Counted from the stretch's first letter, positions 1 through 10,056 are shown. The stretch: DNA of 64,000 bases from Ichthyenterobacterium magnum (GCF_003610635.1 NZ_RAQJ01000001.1:284474-348473); one strand, 5' to 3'. The notes: generated by a model not told the origin, from the sequence alone. A program made the numbers and translations.

Positions 1-1742
1 AAACCTTTTCCGTTGTCTTCAACAACTATATTTAGCTTACTTTCTGCATCATAAATATTTACGCTTATAACACTAGCTTCAGCATATTTTATAGCATTAT
101 TTAAGGCTTCTTGTATAATTCTATATACATTCATTCCAATAACTGAAGTAAACTGTTTATTTTTTATTATGTCATCTTTTACGTTAAAATTAAACGCAAT
201 GTTATGAGAAGCAATATTGGCTTTATCAATAAAATTTGAAATACGCGTTTGCAAATCTTCAAAGCTTATTTCGCTTTTATTCATTGCCCAAATGGTATCT
301 CTCAACTCATAAATAGTTGTGGTTGTAAATTCACTTATATTTTTGAGTTTATCATTTAGTTTTTCTGGTAGTTTAAATCCGTATTTTAAATTGTCTAATG
401 ACGAAATAATAAATGTTAGTTGTGCGCCAATATTATCGTGTAAATCTCTAGATATTCTAAGCCTTTGATTTTGCAAACGACTTTGCGTTTCAATTTTAAC
501 TAAAGCATCTTTTAGTTGGTTTTCTTTTTTTAATTGCCTGTTTTTTAGTTTTTGTTGACTGTATAACAAATAACCTAAAAGTGATAGTATTAATGCTAAA
601 GCTAGCAAACCCAAAATGTAATAGTTTTTCTTACTAAGACTTAACTCTTTTTCTGCTATATCTGCTCTTTGAGTAAGAATTTCTTTTTCTTTTTTTTCGG
701 TTTCAAACTCAATTTCTAGTTGAGCAATCTTACTAGTTGTCTCAATATTAAGTGTACTATCTTTAAAAACTGAGTAATCTTTAAAAAACCTTAGTGCAGA
801 TTTTGTGTCTTTTTTTGCTTCATAATATTGCGAATAATTTAATAAAGCTGTTTCTATATCAACAGCTGTTTTAGATTGGTTGGCATAATAATAAGCGCTA
901 TCGATATAAATTTTTGAATCTGCCACTCTATCACTCTCTATTAAAACTTGAGCTATATTATTGTATGATGCACCTACTCCAGCATAATTACCAATACGTC
1001 TTTCTATATCAACAGATGTGTTAAAGTATACTAAAGCCGAATCTATTTTTTGCATATAATAATAAACGGCTCCAACATTGTTTGCAGACTCAGCTATTCC
1101 TTTTTTATCATTTAGATTTTTTTCAATAGCTAACGAATGCTTAAAATGGCTTAACGCTTTTTCTAAATCGCCATCATTAGCATAGATAATGGCAATATTA
1201 TTGTATACTTCAGATATTCCTTTTCTATCATTAAGTTCTTCAAAAACTGACTTTGCTTTTAAATGATACTCTATAGCTTTTTCTGGAACACCTAAATAGC
1301 TGTAAACCATCCCTATATTGTTTATAACTCTTGCCTTTTCATTTAAATTATTTTTGACTTCATAGATTGTTAATGCTTTTAAATAATTCTCTAATGCAAC
1401 TTGATAATTGCCTAATTGCCTATTACATCTACCTATATTATTGTATGATGACGCCATTAAAATTGAGTCATTAGATATTGATAATGCTTCTTTTGATAAC
1501 GCTAAGGCCTTTTCATACTCGCCTAAATCATTATAAACTAAAGCTTGGTAGTTTTTAGATCTTCCAATCTCTAAATTGTTTTTATTTAATTCAGCAATTT
1601 TTAAAGCGCGTTGAAGAATTTCTATCGCTTTAGATGGTGTTTCTTTATATATATCTACTGCTGAATCATTAAGAGTTCTGGCTGAATCCTGAGCATAGAT
1701 ATAGCAGTTTAAAAACAAGAAAACAAATAAGAGTTTCTTCAT
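1..1742 (-). CDS. TPR-containing sensor histidine kinase, partial (C-terminus beyond window edge)
   Basis: The reading frame starts at ATG 1742 and is still open at base 1, so roughly the last 30 residues are missing. The product begins with a signal peptide (MKKLLFVFLFLNCYIYAQ), followed by about seven tetratricopeptide repeats in the periplasm (residues ~25-330), a membrane segment near residue 385, and a cytoplasmic HisKA_3-type kinase core. The phospho-acceptor His sits in SRDLHDNIGAQLT at about residue 434; the ATPase N box (QEALNNAIKYAEA) is near 537 and the G1 box (DNGKGF) is cut by the edge. HisKA_3 kinases normally pair with NarL/FixJ-type regulators; none is visible here and it may lie to the left. 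It is a close paralogue of the gene 36 bases upstream, probably co-transcribed. The ligand is unknown. Confidence 0.9.
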   Translation of the reverse strand, partial: MKKLLFVFLFLNCYIYAQDSARTLNDSAVDIYKETPSKAIEILQRALKIAELNKNNLEIGRSKNYQALVYNDLGEYEKALALSKEALSISNDSILMASSYNNIGRCNRQLGNYQVALENYLKALTIYEVKNNLNEKARVINNIGMVYSYLGVPEKAIEYHLKAKSVFEELNDRKGISEVYNNIAIIYANDGDLEKALSHFKHSLAIEKNLNDKKGIAESANNVGAVYYYMQKIDSALVYFNTSVDIERRIGNYAGVGASYNNIAQVLIESDRVADSKIYIDSAYYYANQSKTAVDIETALLNYSQYYEAKKDTKSALRFFKDYSVFKDSTLNIETTSKIAQLEIEFETEKKEKEILTQRADIAEKELSLSKKNYYILGLLALALILSLLGYLLYSQQKLKNRQLKKENQLKDALVKIETQSRLQNQRLRISRDLHDNIGAQLTFIISSLDNLKYGFKLPEKLNDKLKNISEFTTTTIYELRDTIWAMNKSEISFEDLQTRISNFIDKANIASHNIAFNFNVKDDIIKNKQFTSVIGMNVYRIIQEALNNAIKYAEASVISVNIYDAESKLNIVVEDNGKG

Positions 1743-1778
1743 TTTAATTGAATTAATAGCATCTATGAAGATATGAAT

Positions 1779-3719
1779 TTATATTTTGACACGTATTTTA
1801 GTGCCGCTAGTTTCATTTGATGTGATAGCAAACTCGCCGCCTATATCATGAATACGGTTTTGCATATTGTTTAATCCGTTTCCTTTTTTAACAGTTTTTG
1901 GGTTAAATCCTTTTCCGTTATCTGAAACTTCAAAATGATAAGCATTTTTATATTGACTAACATTAACCTTTATCTCTGATGCTTCTGCATGTTTTATACT
2001 ATTATGAATAGCTTCTTGCAAAACACGATGAATATTCATCCCTTCAACAGACGTAAATTCTTTACTTAAGTTAACCGAATTATCAATAGCAAACGAAAAA
2101 TTAATAGCATCATCAATACTATTTGCTTTATCAATAAAATTTGATATTCTAGCTTGTAAGTCTTCAAAAGAAATTTCACTTTTATTCATTGCCCAAATGG
2201 TGTCTCTAAGCTCATAAATAGTTGAAGATGCAAAATTGCTAATCGCGTCTAATTTAGATGTTAGCTGCTCATCTTTAATCTCAAATCCATATTTAAGATT
2301 ATCTATAGATGAAATAATAAAAGTAAGCTGAGCACCAATATTATCATGTAAATCTCTAGATATTCTTAATCGTTGTTCTTGCAAACGGTTTTGAGTTTCT
2401 ATTTTAACTAGGGCATCTTTAAGTTCATTTTCTTTTTGTAGTTGCTGATTTTTTAATTTTTGCTGATTATAAAATAAGTAACCTATAATTCCTAAAATTA
2501 AAGCAAGGCCAATTAACCCATATAATTGATAGTTGCGCTTTTGTATGGTTAGACTTTGTTCTGCTAATTCTGCACGTTGTATTAAAATTTGCTTTTCTTT
2601 TTTTTCTGTATCGTATTGTACTTCTAAATCTGCAATGGCTTTAGCGTTTTGCTCTGAAAACAGTGAGTCTTTAATAGCCACAAATCGATCAATATATGTT
2701 CTTGCAGTTTTAATATTGCCAAGCATATAATTACTTTCGGCAGCATGCAAAAATAAATCAGCCGAATAGTGTTCAAAATCTGGATATTTCTTTATAATAT
2801 CAAAACCTTTTTTAGCAAAGAACAATCCTTTTTCAGGCTTATTTATATGATTATATGAAGACACTAAATTTGCATATGCTACTAAATTGCCTTTCTCATC
2901 TGCATTAAAATTATCAGGTTTATCTAATGCTTTTAAATGTATTTCAATTGATTTGAGATAATCTCCATTAATATGATAACTGTTTGCCAAATTATCTAAC
3001 AGCCTATAATAGTCTAACAAATTATCTGAAGTTTTTGCTAATTTTAATCCTTCTTTATAAACAGAAATAGCATTGTCTATTTGACCTAATTCTTTATAAC
3101 AAATACCAATATTATTTAATGAAGCAACTTGGTCTTTTTCTAATTTATATTTTTTTCTAATTTCTAATGCTTGTTTATGATAATCAAGAGCTTTCTCACT
3201 CAAATTCATTTCTTGATAAATCAAGCCGATATTGTTTAATGGTACAGATACAGACTTTTCATCATTTATATTTTCATACATTTTTAATGCCTGAAAAAAG
3301 TAGTTTAGTGCTTCATTATAATTACCATTATTCCAATTAAACATGCCAAGATTATTAAGGCACATACTCTCAATTATTGAGATTTTATGTTCTCGGCTAA
3401 GTTTTAAAGCCTTAGTAAAATAGAATTTAGCAGAATCTAACTTTCCCGTAACATCCATATAGATACCATGTGTGTTTGTAAGCTCTGTTAATCCAAACAT
3501 GAATTTTTTTTCTTTAGCTAGTTTTTTCCCTTTTATAATAACTTCAAGAGCTTTATCGGTATCATTAAAAATATAACTAAACCCTATTTTGTTATACATT
3601 CTAATTTTAGCAGAGTCATTTTTAGTTGCATTTGCTACAGTAAGTAAACTATCTAAATTCTGAGAAAAGATATTGCTATAGCTTAAAAGAAGGATTAAAA
3701 GTAATGCAAGTTTTTTCAT
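1779..3719 (-). CDS. TPR-containing sensor histidine kinase (full length)
   Basis: This 646-residue membrane sensor kinase has an N-terminal signal peptide ending SYSNIFSQ, about eight TPR units (residues ~35-340), a coiled stretch, a membrane segment around residues 400-425, and a HisKA_3/HATPase_c core. The catalytic His lies in SRDLHDNIGAQLT near residue 456, the N box in QEAIHNSIKHAEAS near 570, and the G box in DNGKGF near 601. The frame is open for 30 more codons upstream, but ATG 3719 gives a clean signal peptide and is the better start. The architecture matches Bacteroidota two-component kinases that sense through periplasmic TPRs and signal to a NarL-type regulator. It is followed after 36 bases by a near-duplicate kinase. 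No strict TAnnTTTG box was found upstream, but a terminator-like hairpin lies just before the start. Confidence 0.92.
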   Translation of the reverse strand: MKKLALLLILLLSYSNIFSQNLDSLLTVANATKNDSAKIRMYNKIGFSYIFNDTDKALEVIIKGKKLAKEKKFMFGLTELTNTHGIYMDVTGKLDSAKFYFTKALKLSREHKISIIESMCLNNLGMFNWNNGNYNEALNYFFQALKMYENINDEKSVSVPLNNIGLIYQEMNLSEKALDYHKQALEIRKKYKLEKDQVASLNNIGICYKELGQIDNAISVYKEGLKLAKTSDNLLDYYRLLDNLANSYHINGDYLKSIEIHLKALDKPDNFNADEKGNLVAYANLVSSYNHINKPEKGLFFAKKGFDIIKKYPDFEHYSADLFLHAAESNYMLGNIKTARTYIDRFVAIKDSLFSEQNAKAIADLEVQYDTEKKEKQILIQRAELAEQSLTIQKRNYQLYGLIGLALILGIIGYLFYNQQKLKNQQLQKENELKDALVKIETQNRLQEQRLRISRDLHDNIGAQLTFIISSIDNLKYGFEIKDEQLTSKLDAISNFASSTIYELRDTIWAMNKSEISFEDLQARISNFIDKANSIDDAINFSFAIDNSVNLSKEFTSVEGMNIHRVLQEAIHNSIKHAEASEIKVNVSQYKNAYHFEVSDNGKGFNPKTVKKGNGLNNMQNRIHDIGGEFAITSNETSGTKIRVKI

Positions 3720-3730
3720 TTTAAATAATA

Positions 3731-3788
3731 AAAAAAGCATCAGATTGTATTTGCCTTTTGGGACACTTACATTAACTGACGCTTTTTT
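3731..3788 (-). promoter_or_regulatory. Terminator-like hairpin in the leader of the TPR kinase gene
   Basis: Two 13-base arms (3731-3743 and 3776-3788) are complementary apart from one G-U wobble and enclose a 32-base loop. On the minus strand the second arm ends in a run of seven T, directly upstream of the kinase ATG at 3719. The geometry is that of an intrinsic terminator placed in a 5' leader, so it could attenuate expression. It could instead end a short upstream transcript. Function is inferred only. Confidence 0.4.
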
Positions 3789-3859
3789 AAAAAAATTGAT
3801 TAATAGCATTACGAATATATAACTTAATGGTTTTGTGTTCTTTTTTTTTCGACGAGAAG

Positions 3860-3900
3860 CAATTAAAAAAGATTAAGCGTAATCCTACAAAAAATTACGC
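3860..3900 (-). terminator. Probable intrinsic terminator after the propeller-protein gene
   Basis: Inverted repeat gcgtaat (3877-3883) and attacgc (3894-3900) flanks a 10-base loop. On the minus strand it is followed by a short spacer and TTTTTT. It lies 26 bases past the stop codon at 3926, as expected for the end of the two-gene operon 6324-3926. The stem is only 7 bp, so confidence is moderate. Confidence 0.5.
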
Positions 3901-3925
3901 CTAACCATAATCTCAACAACAAGAT

Positions 3926-5791
3926 TTAATTATTAAGATTGTATGCGTAAATTGTTTTATCGTTTGGCTTATAGTATAGATAGCCACCAAACTCATCTAC
4001 TTTATATGCTGGTTTTTTGTCTTTTAAAACAATTTCTTTTTCTACAGTACCAGTATCTTTATTAAGTTTTACAAGCCCAATACCATCATCTAATTTAGTA
4101 AGAATAAATTGAGCGTCTTTGGTTGCCGAAGTAGCTTTAAAACGTTTTAACATTTCTGCTACCGAAGCTCCAGAAGCAGCTGCCATTCCTTTAGATAAAT
4201 TATTTAAACGATCTCCTCTTGCAGTATATTGACCTAAGTAGTTACGCTCTTTTCCCGCTTCATATGCAGCAGATGCAGAAGCTGCTGCTGTAGCTACTGC
4301 TGTTACACCTGCCAAAATTGCCCCAAAAGCACTTTTTCCTGGAGCACGCTTATACTCATGCCAAGATGCATCTCCGTTCCAATCTAAAAACATCATGTTT
4401 TGGTCTGATGCTAAAAGCACGCCTCCATCTCTAACCTCAACAGAGGTAGGATTTTCTTTACCTTCAAAGTCTGCTTCAGTTAAAATTTCAGATGTTCCAG
4501 TATTAGCATCGATTGAAAATAGTACTTCATCTGCAGCAATTAAAAACCGATTATTCTTCTTATCATAATCTGAACTTACAACATCAGCACGTTTAAACTT
4601 CAATGGTTTTTTCCATACTTGATCTCCAGTATTTAAGTCTACAATATTTGCGTCTTCTGAAGTGATATAAATTAGGCCTTGAGATGTTTCTGCCATTGTT
4701 AAAATATTCTCACCTGTTTTTAAAGGCTTTTTAAATAGTGTTTTTCCATCATAAGAAATTTTATTAATTCCTCCTTCTTTAATTCCAAATAGAATACCAT
4801 CATCCATTACATAAAAATGCTGAACATAGCCTTTTGTTTTAGGTGCTTTTTCCCACAAGTCTTCTCCATTAGCAGCACTTAACATGGTGATTTTTGATTC
4901 TGCCTTACTAGCCGCCAACTTTGCTAAGCCTTTTTTTCCAGAAGAGGCAACATCACTTACAACTGCTATACCTTGAGGCAAAATTTGAAAATTAGAAATA
5001 CTTCCTTTTACTTTACGTTCATCTGCCCAAGCTGAAGATCCATTGGCATTAATTTTATAAATCTTGGTGTTTTTACCATTAGCTGAGCCTGTAAAAGCAT
5101 AAATTTCTTTTTCAGTTTCATCAGCAACCATCCAAGCTACATTTTTAAGCTCATTCTCCCAAAGCACATTTCCTGAAGTCATGTCAACTTTCATCAAACC
5201 TTTTGTTGTTGGAATAATTACACCATCAGAAAGTACTAATGGAGTTCCCATAGCTTGTCTAGATCCTTTAAACTTATAAAAGCTAACCTGATCTCCTGTA
5301 TTTAAATCATAGATAGCTACAGCTTGTGCATACTTTTCTTTTGCTCTTCGCTGTCCACTAACAATTAATTTATTTTGAGGCATTAATACTTGAGACATTC
5401 CTATGGCTTTCCAACCATTTTTTTCTGTACTAAACACAGTTTTTCCTGACATATAGTCTATAACAGCACTTTTGGTTTGCAAGCCTCCAAAACCTGTTTG
5501 ACCAACTACTACATAAGGTGCTCTAGGTATAAATTTTAATTCTTCAGGTTTAACTCTTCCGTAATCTGTAAAGTTGAATAATAATCCATCTTGTCCTGGT
5601 TTAATCCCTACTAAACCATCATTAGTGGCTACCACCACAGTTCCTCCTTCTGTAATAGTCATATCGTTAATCTTAGCACCAAAGTCATAACTATTGTCTG
5701 GTGTTTCAGCCTTTTGAGCCAGAAGTGTTGTTGCACTTAGCATAAGCATAACAACTACCAAGCTTTTTATTTGAATTAATAGCGTTTTCAT
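3926..5791 (-). CDS. Secreted PQQ-like beta-propeller repeat protein
   Basis: A 621-residue protein with an N-terminal signal peptide (residues 1-25, ending TTLLAQ). Several repeats have the PQQ_2/propeller look, for example DMTSGNVLWENEL, SAANGEDLWEKAP and DLNTGDQVWKKPL, spread from about residue 35 to 480 and again after 560. It therefore probably folds as a beta-propeller in the periplasm or on the cell surface. The Trp-docking repeats resemble BamB and quinoprotein blades, but no catalytic PQQ-enzyme residues could be identified. An Ala-rich hydrophobic insertion (about residues 487-555) interrupts the propeller repeats. It lies 11 bases downstream of a small lipoprotein gene on the same strand, so the two are probably one operon. 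No specific function can be given. Confidence 0.75.
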   Translation of the reverse strand: MKTLLIQIKSLVVVMLMLSATTLLAQKAETPDNSYDFGAKINDMTITEGGTVVVATNDGLVGIKPGQDGLLFNFTDYGRVKPEELKFIPRAPYVVVGQTGFGGLQTKSAVIDYMSGKTVFSTEKNGWKAIGMSQVLMPQNKLIVSGQRRAKEKYAQAVAIYDLNTGDQVSFYKFKGSRQAMGTPLVLSDGVIIPTTKGLMKVDMTSGNVLWENELKNVAWMVADETEKEIYAFTGSANGKNTKIYKINANGSSAWADERKVKGSISNFQILPQGIAVVSDVASSGKKGLAKLAASKAESKITMLSAANGEDLWEKAPKTKGYVQHFYVMDDGILFGIKEGGINKISYDGKTLFKKPLKTGENILTMAETSQGLIYITSEDANIVDLNTGDQVWKKPLKFKRADVVSSDYDKKNNRFLIAADEVLFSIDANTGTSEILTEADFEGKENPTSVEVRDGGVLLASDQNMMFLDWNGDASWHEYKRAPGKSAFGAILAGVTAVATAAASASAAYEAGKERNYLGQYTARGDRLNNLSKGMAAASGASVAEMLKRFKATSATKDAQFILTKLDDGIGLVKLNKDTGTVEKEIVLKDKKPAYKVDEFGGYLYYKPNDKTIYAYNLNN

Positions 5792-5802
5792 AATAAAAGG
5801 TA

Positions 5803-6324
5803 TTAATCAAATATGGCTTTAAAACTACCTTGAGTTACAACTTTAGTTGTCATATCATCTGCATTGTAACCATCAAAACTAAATGTTCCTTCTACTGTAG
5901 TACCATCGTCTGAGGTGATTTCTATTGTTCCTGGATTTAAAGTTCCAAGAGCAGCAGTAGCCAAGTTTGAAGCCCAACCAGCAACAGGACTAATTTGCAA
6001 GTATTGAATTAGGTTTGCATTAGTTAAGTTATCTCCTGTTGTATATGTACCAACACCATTATAATTTTGGATTGCAAAATTAATAGTATTGCCATTGTTA
6101 TCGCCTCCTTGTACGGCTAGAATACCATTAGTAGATTGCGCGCCTACTATTACAGCCGGACTTTGTGAAGCAGCAAAATCTGCACCATCAATTTTAGCTG
6201 TTAAAAATTCGTTACCATTTCCGCCTCCATTATCTCCTCCATTATCGTCGTCACTTGAACACGATGTTAATGTTATTAATGATCCAATCATTACAAATAA
6301 CATAAGTTGTTTTAAATTTCTCAT
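5803..6324 (-). CDS. Small lipoprotein, probable surface lipoprotein
   Basis: A 173-residue lipoprotein with a type II signal peptide; the lipobox is LTSC with Cys22. The residues after the Cys (SSDDD, then a Gly/Asn/Asp-rich linker) match the Ser/Asp-rich lipoprotein export signal described for Bacteroidota surface lipoproteins. The mature part starts FLTAKIDGADFAAS and looks like a small all-beta domain of the type often annotated DUF6252 or unknown-function lipoprotein in Flavobacteriia. That family name is from memory and not verified. It is the first gene of a pair with the propeller protein 11 bases downstream. A perfect 14-bp palindrome lies 16 bases upstream of the start. Confidence 0.8.
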   Translation of the reverse strand: MRNLKQLMLFVMIGSLITLTSCSSDDDNGGDNGGGNGNEFLTAKIDGADFAASQSPAVIVGAQSTNGILAVQGGDNNGNTINFAIQNYNGVGTYTTGDNLTNANLIQYLQISPVAGWASNLATAALGTLNPGTIEITSDDGTTVEGTFSFDGYNADDMTTKVVTQGSFKAIFD

Positions 6325-6340
6325 TGTTGAATATTTATTT

Positions 6341-6354
6341 GGTTAATATTAACC
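6341..6354. promoter_or_regulatory. Perfect 14-bp palindrome upstream of the lipoprotein gene
   Basis: The sequence ggttaatattaacc equals its own reverse complement. It lies 16 bases before the ATG at 6324 and is the strongest symmetrical element in this 80-base intergenic region. It could be an operator for the lipoprotein/propeller operon. In such AT-rich DNA a chance palindrome is possible, but the GG/CC ends make it more notable. Confidence 0.35.
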
Positions 6355-6404
6355 CAAAATTGCAACTAATTGAGAATGAAATCAATACGACAAATGCCGT
6401 ATAT

Positions 6405-7355
6405 TCAAAATATAATATGAGGAAACTTAGAGTTTACAATGGCTTTCTTGTTCTCTAATTTTTGAAGAAATAACTGATGCGTATTAGATTTTGGATTAAA
6501 TGGTCGATGTAATAAGCCTTTTTGAATACTATTTACGTCTTCCATAGTTTCATTAGATGATTCTGAAATCCAAACAGCCTGAAACTTATTCCAAATGTAA
6601 TTGATTGCTGTTTGATTTGGGTGAATCATATCATCTGTATAAAAACGATAATCACGAAGCTCATCCATCATTATTTCATACGATGGAAAATAATACTGCT
6701 GCTTTTTTGATTCTACTACTTGATGAATAGCAGAAATTAAATGCGCTTTGCTTTGTGCGTTTTCTACAAAACCATCTTTAAGATGTCGTACTGGTGACAC
6801 AGTAAAAACAACTGATACTTTAGAATTTACGCTTTTTATTAATGCCATAGTAGATTCTAAGCTTTCTACAATTGCATCAACAGACAACAATTCTTTTAAA
6901 AATTGTTTTTGAGGAATTTTATGGCAGTTAGCAACATAGCTATCTGTTTCTATAAACCTATATAACCAAGCAGTACCTAAAGTAATTATAATATGTGTTG
7001 ATACGTTTATTTGTTTATTTGTTAGCTGAATATTTCTATTTAAAGATTCTAACAATTCTTCTTTAGAAGTAGCACTTAATTGCGAATGCGCATCAAAACA
7101 ATGCCAACGTTCGTTATGAAAAAAGATGTCTTGTTCTGTATATTTTTTTTCATTTATAGCATTGGTTAAAAATGTTTCAATAGCTAATGGATGAAATAAA
7201 ATACCAAAAGGGTTTATGGCATTTTGAAACTTAAAATAGTTAAGCTTCTCTCCAATATTTTCAACAAAACATGAACCTACTAATAGAATATTAGATTTAT
7301 AGTCTATTAGATTGTTAGACTGTTTTTTTAAAGATATTTGAGTTTGAAGTTTCAA
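6405..7355 (-). CDS. GSCFA domain protein (TTG start)
   Basis: A 316-residue cytoplasmic protein with the name-giving motif GSCF at residues 27-30, typical of the GSCFA family (SGNH/GDSL-like fold). A C-terminal D-x-I-H-P motif (TDDMIHPNQ, about residue 240) would supply the rest of a Ser-Asp-His triad; the substrate is unknown. The start is TTG at 7355. An in-frame TAA (the alaS stop) lies immediately upstream and the next Met is well past the GSCF motif, so no ATG start is available. The gene follows alaS with zero intergenic bases and in the same frame, so it is likely translated by re-initiation after the synthetase. Confidence 0.88.
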   Translation of the reverse strand: MKLQTQISLKKQSNNLIDYKSNILLVGSCFVENIGEKLNYFKFQNAINPFGILFHPLAIETFLTNAINEKKYTEQDIFFHNERWHCFDAHSQLSATSKEELLESLNRNIQLTNKQINVSTHIIITLGTAWLYRFIETDSYVANCHKIPQKQFLKELLSVDAIVESLESTMALIKSVNSKVSVVFTVSPVRHLKDGFVENAQSKAHLISAIHQVVESKKQQYYFPSYEIMMDELRDYRFYTDDMIHPNQTAINYIWNKFQAVWISESSNETMEDVNSIQKGLLHRPFNPKSNTHQLFLQKLENKKAIVNSKFPHIIF

Positions 7356-9971
7356 TTACACTAAATAATCTTTTGCTTTTTCTAATGCGTCTTTTATACC
7401 ATCTGGATTTTTTCCTCCAGCTGTTGCAAAAAACGACTGTCCGCCACCGCCACCTTGGATATACTTACCAAGCTCTCTTACAATTTGCCCTGCATTTAAA
7501 TCTTTACTAGCAACCAATTCTTTAGAAATATAACAAGACAATATGGCTTTACCATTTTGGTTTGCTCCAAATAATAAGAATAGATTGTCAAACTGGCTTC
7601 CTAACTCAAAAGATACATCTTTAATTCCTGAAGCATCTAAATCTATTTGTTTTGCTAAAAACTGTACGCCATTAATTTCGGTTAGTTCATTTTTAAGGTC
7701 GCCTTTTATATTTTTAGCTTTGTCTTTTAATAAGCCTTCTATTTGTTTTTTTAAATCTGCATTTTCGTCTTGTAAAGTTTTTAATGCTTTAACAGGTTCT
7801 TTAGCATTGTTTAACAAATCTTTCATTTCAAAATAGGCGCGATTGTTTTCAAAATAAAAGTCTTTTACAGCATCATTTGTTATTGCTTCAATACGGCGTA
7901 TTCCTGCAGCAACAGCTGCTTCAGATCTAATTTTAAAGTGCCAAATATCTGATGTGTTTTTCACGTGAGTTCCGCCACATAACTCTATAGATTGCCCAAA
8001 TCTAATTGCACGAACTGTATCACCATATTTCTCACCAAATAAAGCCATTGCACCTTCGTCTATAGCTTGTTGCATTGGTATGTTTCGTTTTTCTTCTAAA
8101 GGTAATTTTCCTTCAATTCTACGATTTACAAAATTTTCAACTTCTCTTAATTGATCTACTGTAACTTTAGAAAAATGAGAGAAATCAAAACGTAAATATT
8201 TAGAATGTACAGCTGATCCTTTTTGTTCTACATGATTTCCTAAAACTTCTCGTAAGGCTTGGTGCAATAAATGTGTTGCTGTGTGATTACACTCTGTTCT
8301 ATAACGCTGCTTAGCATCTACAACCGCTTTAAAAGTTTCGTCTAAATGCTTAGGCAAATTTTTAGTAAAGTGAATAATAACATTACTTTCCTTTTTAGTG
8401 TCTAAAATATAGACAACATCTCCATGTGTGTCTTCTAAGTAACCTTTATCTCCAACTTGTCCGCCACCTTCTGCATAAAAAGGAGTAAGATTGAATACAA
8501 GTTGATACATCTCTCCATCTTTTTTAGAAGTGACTTTTCTATATCGTGTAATTTTTACTTGTGCTTCTAAAGTATCATAACCAACAAACTCTTCAACATC
8601 ATCCTCTATTAAAATCGTCCAATCATCTGTAGACATTTCACTTGCAGCTCGCGAACGACTTTTTTGTTTTTGAAGCTCTTCGTTAAACCCTTTTTCATCT
8701 AACTTTAATCCTTTTTCTGAAAGAATTAATGCTGTAAGATCAATAGGAAAACCATAGGTATCATACAGTTCAAAAGCTTTTTCTCCAGAAACAGTATCTC
8801 CTTTAGTTTCTTCTACAATACGGTTTAACAAAACTAAGCCTTGATCTAAGGTTCTTAAAAATGATTGTTCTTCTTCTCGTATTACATTTTCAATAAGTTG
8901 TTTTTGAGATTTTAACTCTGGGAATGCTGTTCCCATTTTTTTACTCAAAACATCAACCAATCTATAAATAAACGGTTCTTTTTTATCTAAAAATGTAAAT
9001 CCATAACGTACAGCACGACGTAAAATTCTACGTATTACATAACCAGCTCCTGTATTACTTGGCAACTGTCCATCTGCAATAGAAAAAGCTACAGCACGAA
9101 CATGATCAGAAATAACACGAATAGCCACATCTATTTTTTCGTTTTTACCATAATCCTTATCAGTTATGGTTTCTATCTCACGAATAATTGGAGTAAATAC
9201 ATCTGTATCATAATTAGATGTCACACCTTGCAATACCATACACAAACGTTCAAAGCCCATTCCTGTATCGATATGCTTGTTTGGTAAGTTCTCTAAAGAA
9301 CCATTAGCTTTTCTGTTATATTGCATGAATACGAGATTCCATATCTCAACAACTTGTGGATGATCCATATTAACTAAAGATTTACCATCTATTTTTGCTT
9401 TCTCTTCAGCAGAACGAATATCAACATGAATCTCACTACAAGGTCCACATGGTCCTTGATCACCCATTTCCCAAAAGTTATCTTTCTTATTTCCCATAAG
9501 AATTCGGTCTTCAGGAATTAAGGCTTTCCAAAAATCATAAGCTTCTTGATCCATAGCTAGATTATCTGCATCATCGCTACCTTCAAAAACAGTTACATAT
9601 AAAATATCTTTATCAATTCCGTAGACTTCAGTTAATAATTCCCAAGCCCAAGCAATAGCTTCTTTTTTAAAGTAATCACCAAAACTCCAATTTCCTAACA
9701 TCTCAAAAAGTGTGTGATGATACGTATCATAACCTACTTCTTCTAAATCATTATGCTTTCCAGATACTCTCAAACATTTTTGAGAATCTGCAATACGATT
9801 ATTCTTTGGTTCAGCATTTCCTAGAAAAAACTCTTTAAAAGGTGCCATTCCAGAATTTACAAACATTAACGTAGGATCGTCTTTTAATACCATTGGAGCA
9901 GATGGTACAATACTGTGTTTTTTATCTCCAAAAAAACTTAAAAAGGTATTGCGAATGTCTTGAGACTTCAT
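7356..9971 (-). CDS. alaS: Alanine--tRNA ligase
   Basis: AlaRS charges tRNA-Ala with alanine. At 871 residues it matches the usual length (E. coli 876). The class II catalytic core is N-terminal, with the typical opening [17 protein letters not shown]. The central editing domain carries the zinc-site HTATH motif (about residue 564) and the CGGTH motif (about residue 665). The C-terminal C-Ala domain ends with the glycine run GGGGGQS near residue 845. ATG 9971 is the start. A divergent M23 peptidase gene begins 107 bases away and the intergenic region has a -7 box on each strand. The stop codon directly abuts the TTG start of the GSCFA gene. Confidence 0.98.
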   Translation of the reverse strand: MKSQDIRNTFLSFFGDKKHSIVPSAPMVLKDDPTLMFVNSGMAPFKEFFLGNAEPKNNRIADSQKCLRVSGKHNDLEEVGYDTYHHTLFEMLGNWSFGDYFKKEAIAWAWELLTEVYGIDKDILYVTVFEGSDDADNLAMDQEAYDFWKALIPEDRILMGNKKDNFWEMGDQGPCGPCSEIHVDIRSAEEKAKIDGKSLVNMDHPQVVEIWNLVFMQYNRKANGSLENLPNKHIDTGMGFERLCMVLQGVTSNYDTDVFTPIIREIETITDKDYGKNEKIDVAIRVISDHVRAVAFSIADGQLPSNTGAGYVIRRILRRAVRYGFTFLDKKEPFIYRLVDVLSKKMGTAFPELKSQKQLIENVIREEEQSFLRTLDQGLVLLNRIVEETKGDTVSGEKAFELYDTYGFPIDLTALILSEKGLKLDEKGFNEELQKQKSRSRAASEMSTDDWTILIEDDVEEFVGYDTLEAQVKITRYRKVTSKKDGEMYQLVFNLTPFYAEGGGQVGDKGYLEDTHGDVVYILDTKKESNVIIHFTKNLPKHLDETFKAVVDAKQRYRTECNHTATHLLHQALREVLGNHVEQKGSAVHSKYLRFDFSHFSKVTVDQLREVENFVNRRIEGKLPLEEKRNIPMQQAIDEGAMALFGEKYGDTVRAIRFGQSIELCGGTHVKNTSDIWHFKIRSEAAVAAGIRRIEAITNDAVKDFYFENNRAYFEMKDLLNNAKEPVKALKTLQDENADLKKQIEGLLKDKAKNIKGDLKNELTEINGVQFLAKQIDLDASGIKDVSFELGSQFDNLFLLFGANQNGKAILSCYISKELVASKDLNAGQIVRELGKYIQGGGGGQSFFATAGGKNPDGIKDALEKAKDYLV

Positions 9972-10003
9972 AATCAGTAATTAACAAGCTTGTTTCTATT
10001 AAA

Positions 10004-10035
10004 TTGCTTTAAGTGTGAAACAATTTATATATTTG
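10004..10035 (+). promoter_or_regulatory. Promoter of the M23 peptidase operon
   Basis: TTG at 10004-10006 and TATATTTG at 10028-10035 are separated by 21 bases, matching the Bacteroidota -33/-7 arrangement. The -7 box ends 43 bases before the ATG at 10079. It would drive the five-gene plus-strand cluster 10079-13251. Confidence 0.6.
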
Positions 10036-10056
10036 TGTTTCGTTCTATTAATCTTG

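Noticed and set aside
3720..3809. N-terminal 30-residue extension of the TPR kinase
   Set aside because: It would place non-signal residues before a complete signal peptide and it covers the leader hairpin; ATG 3719 is the better start.
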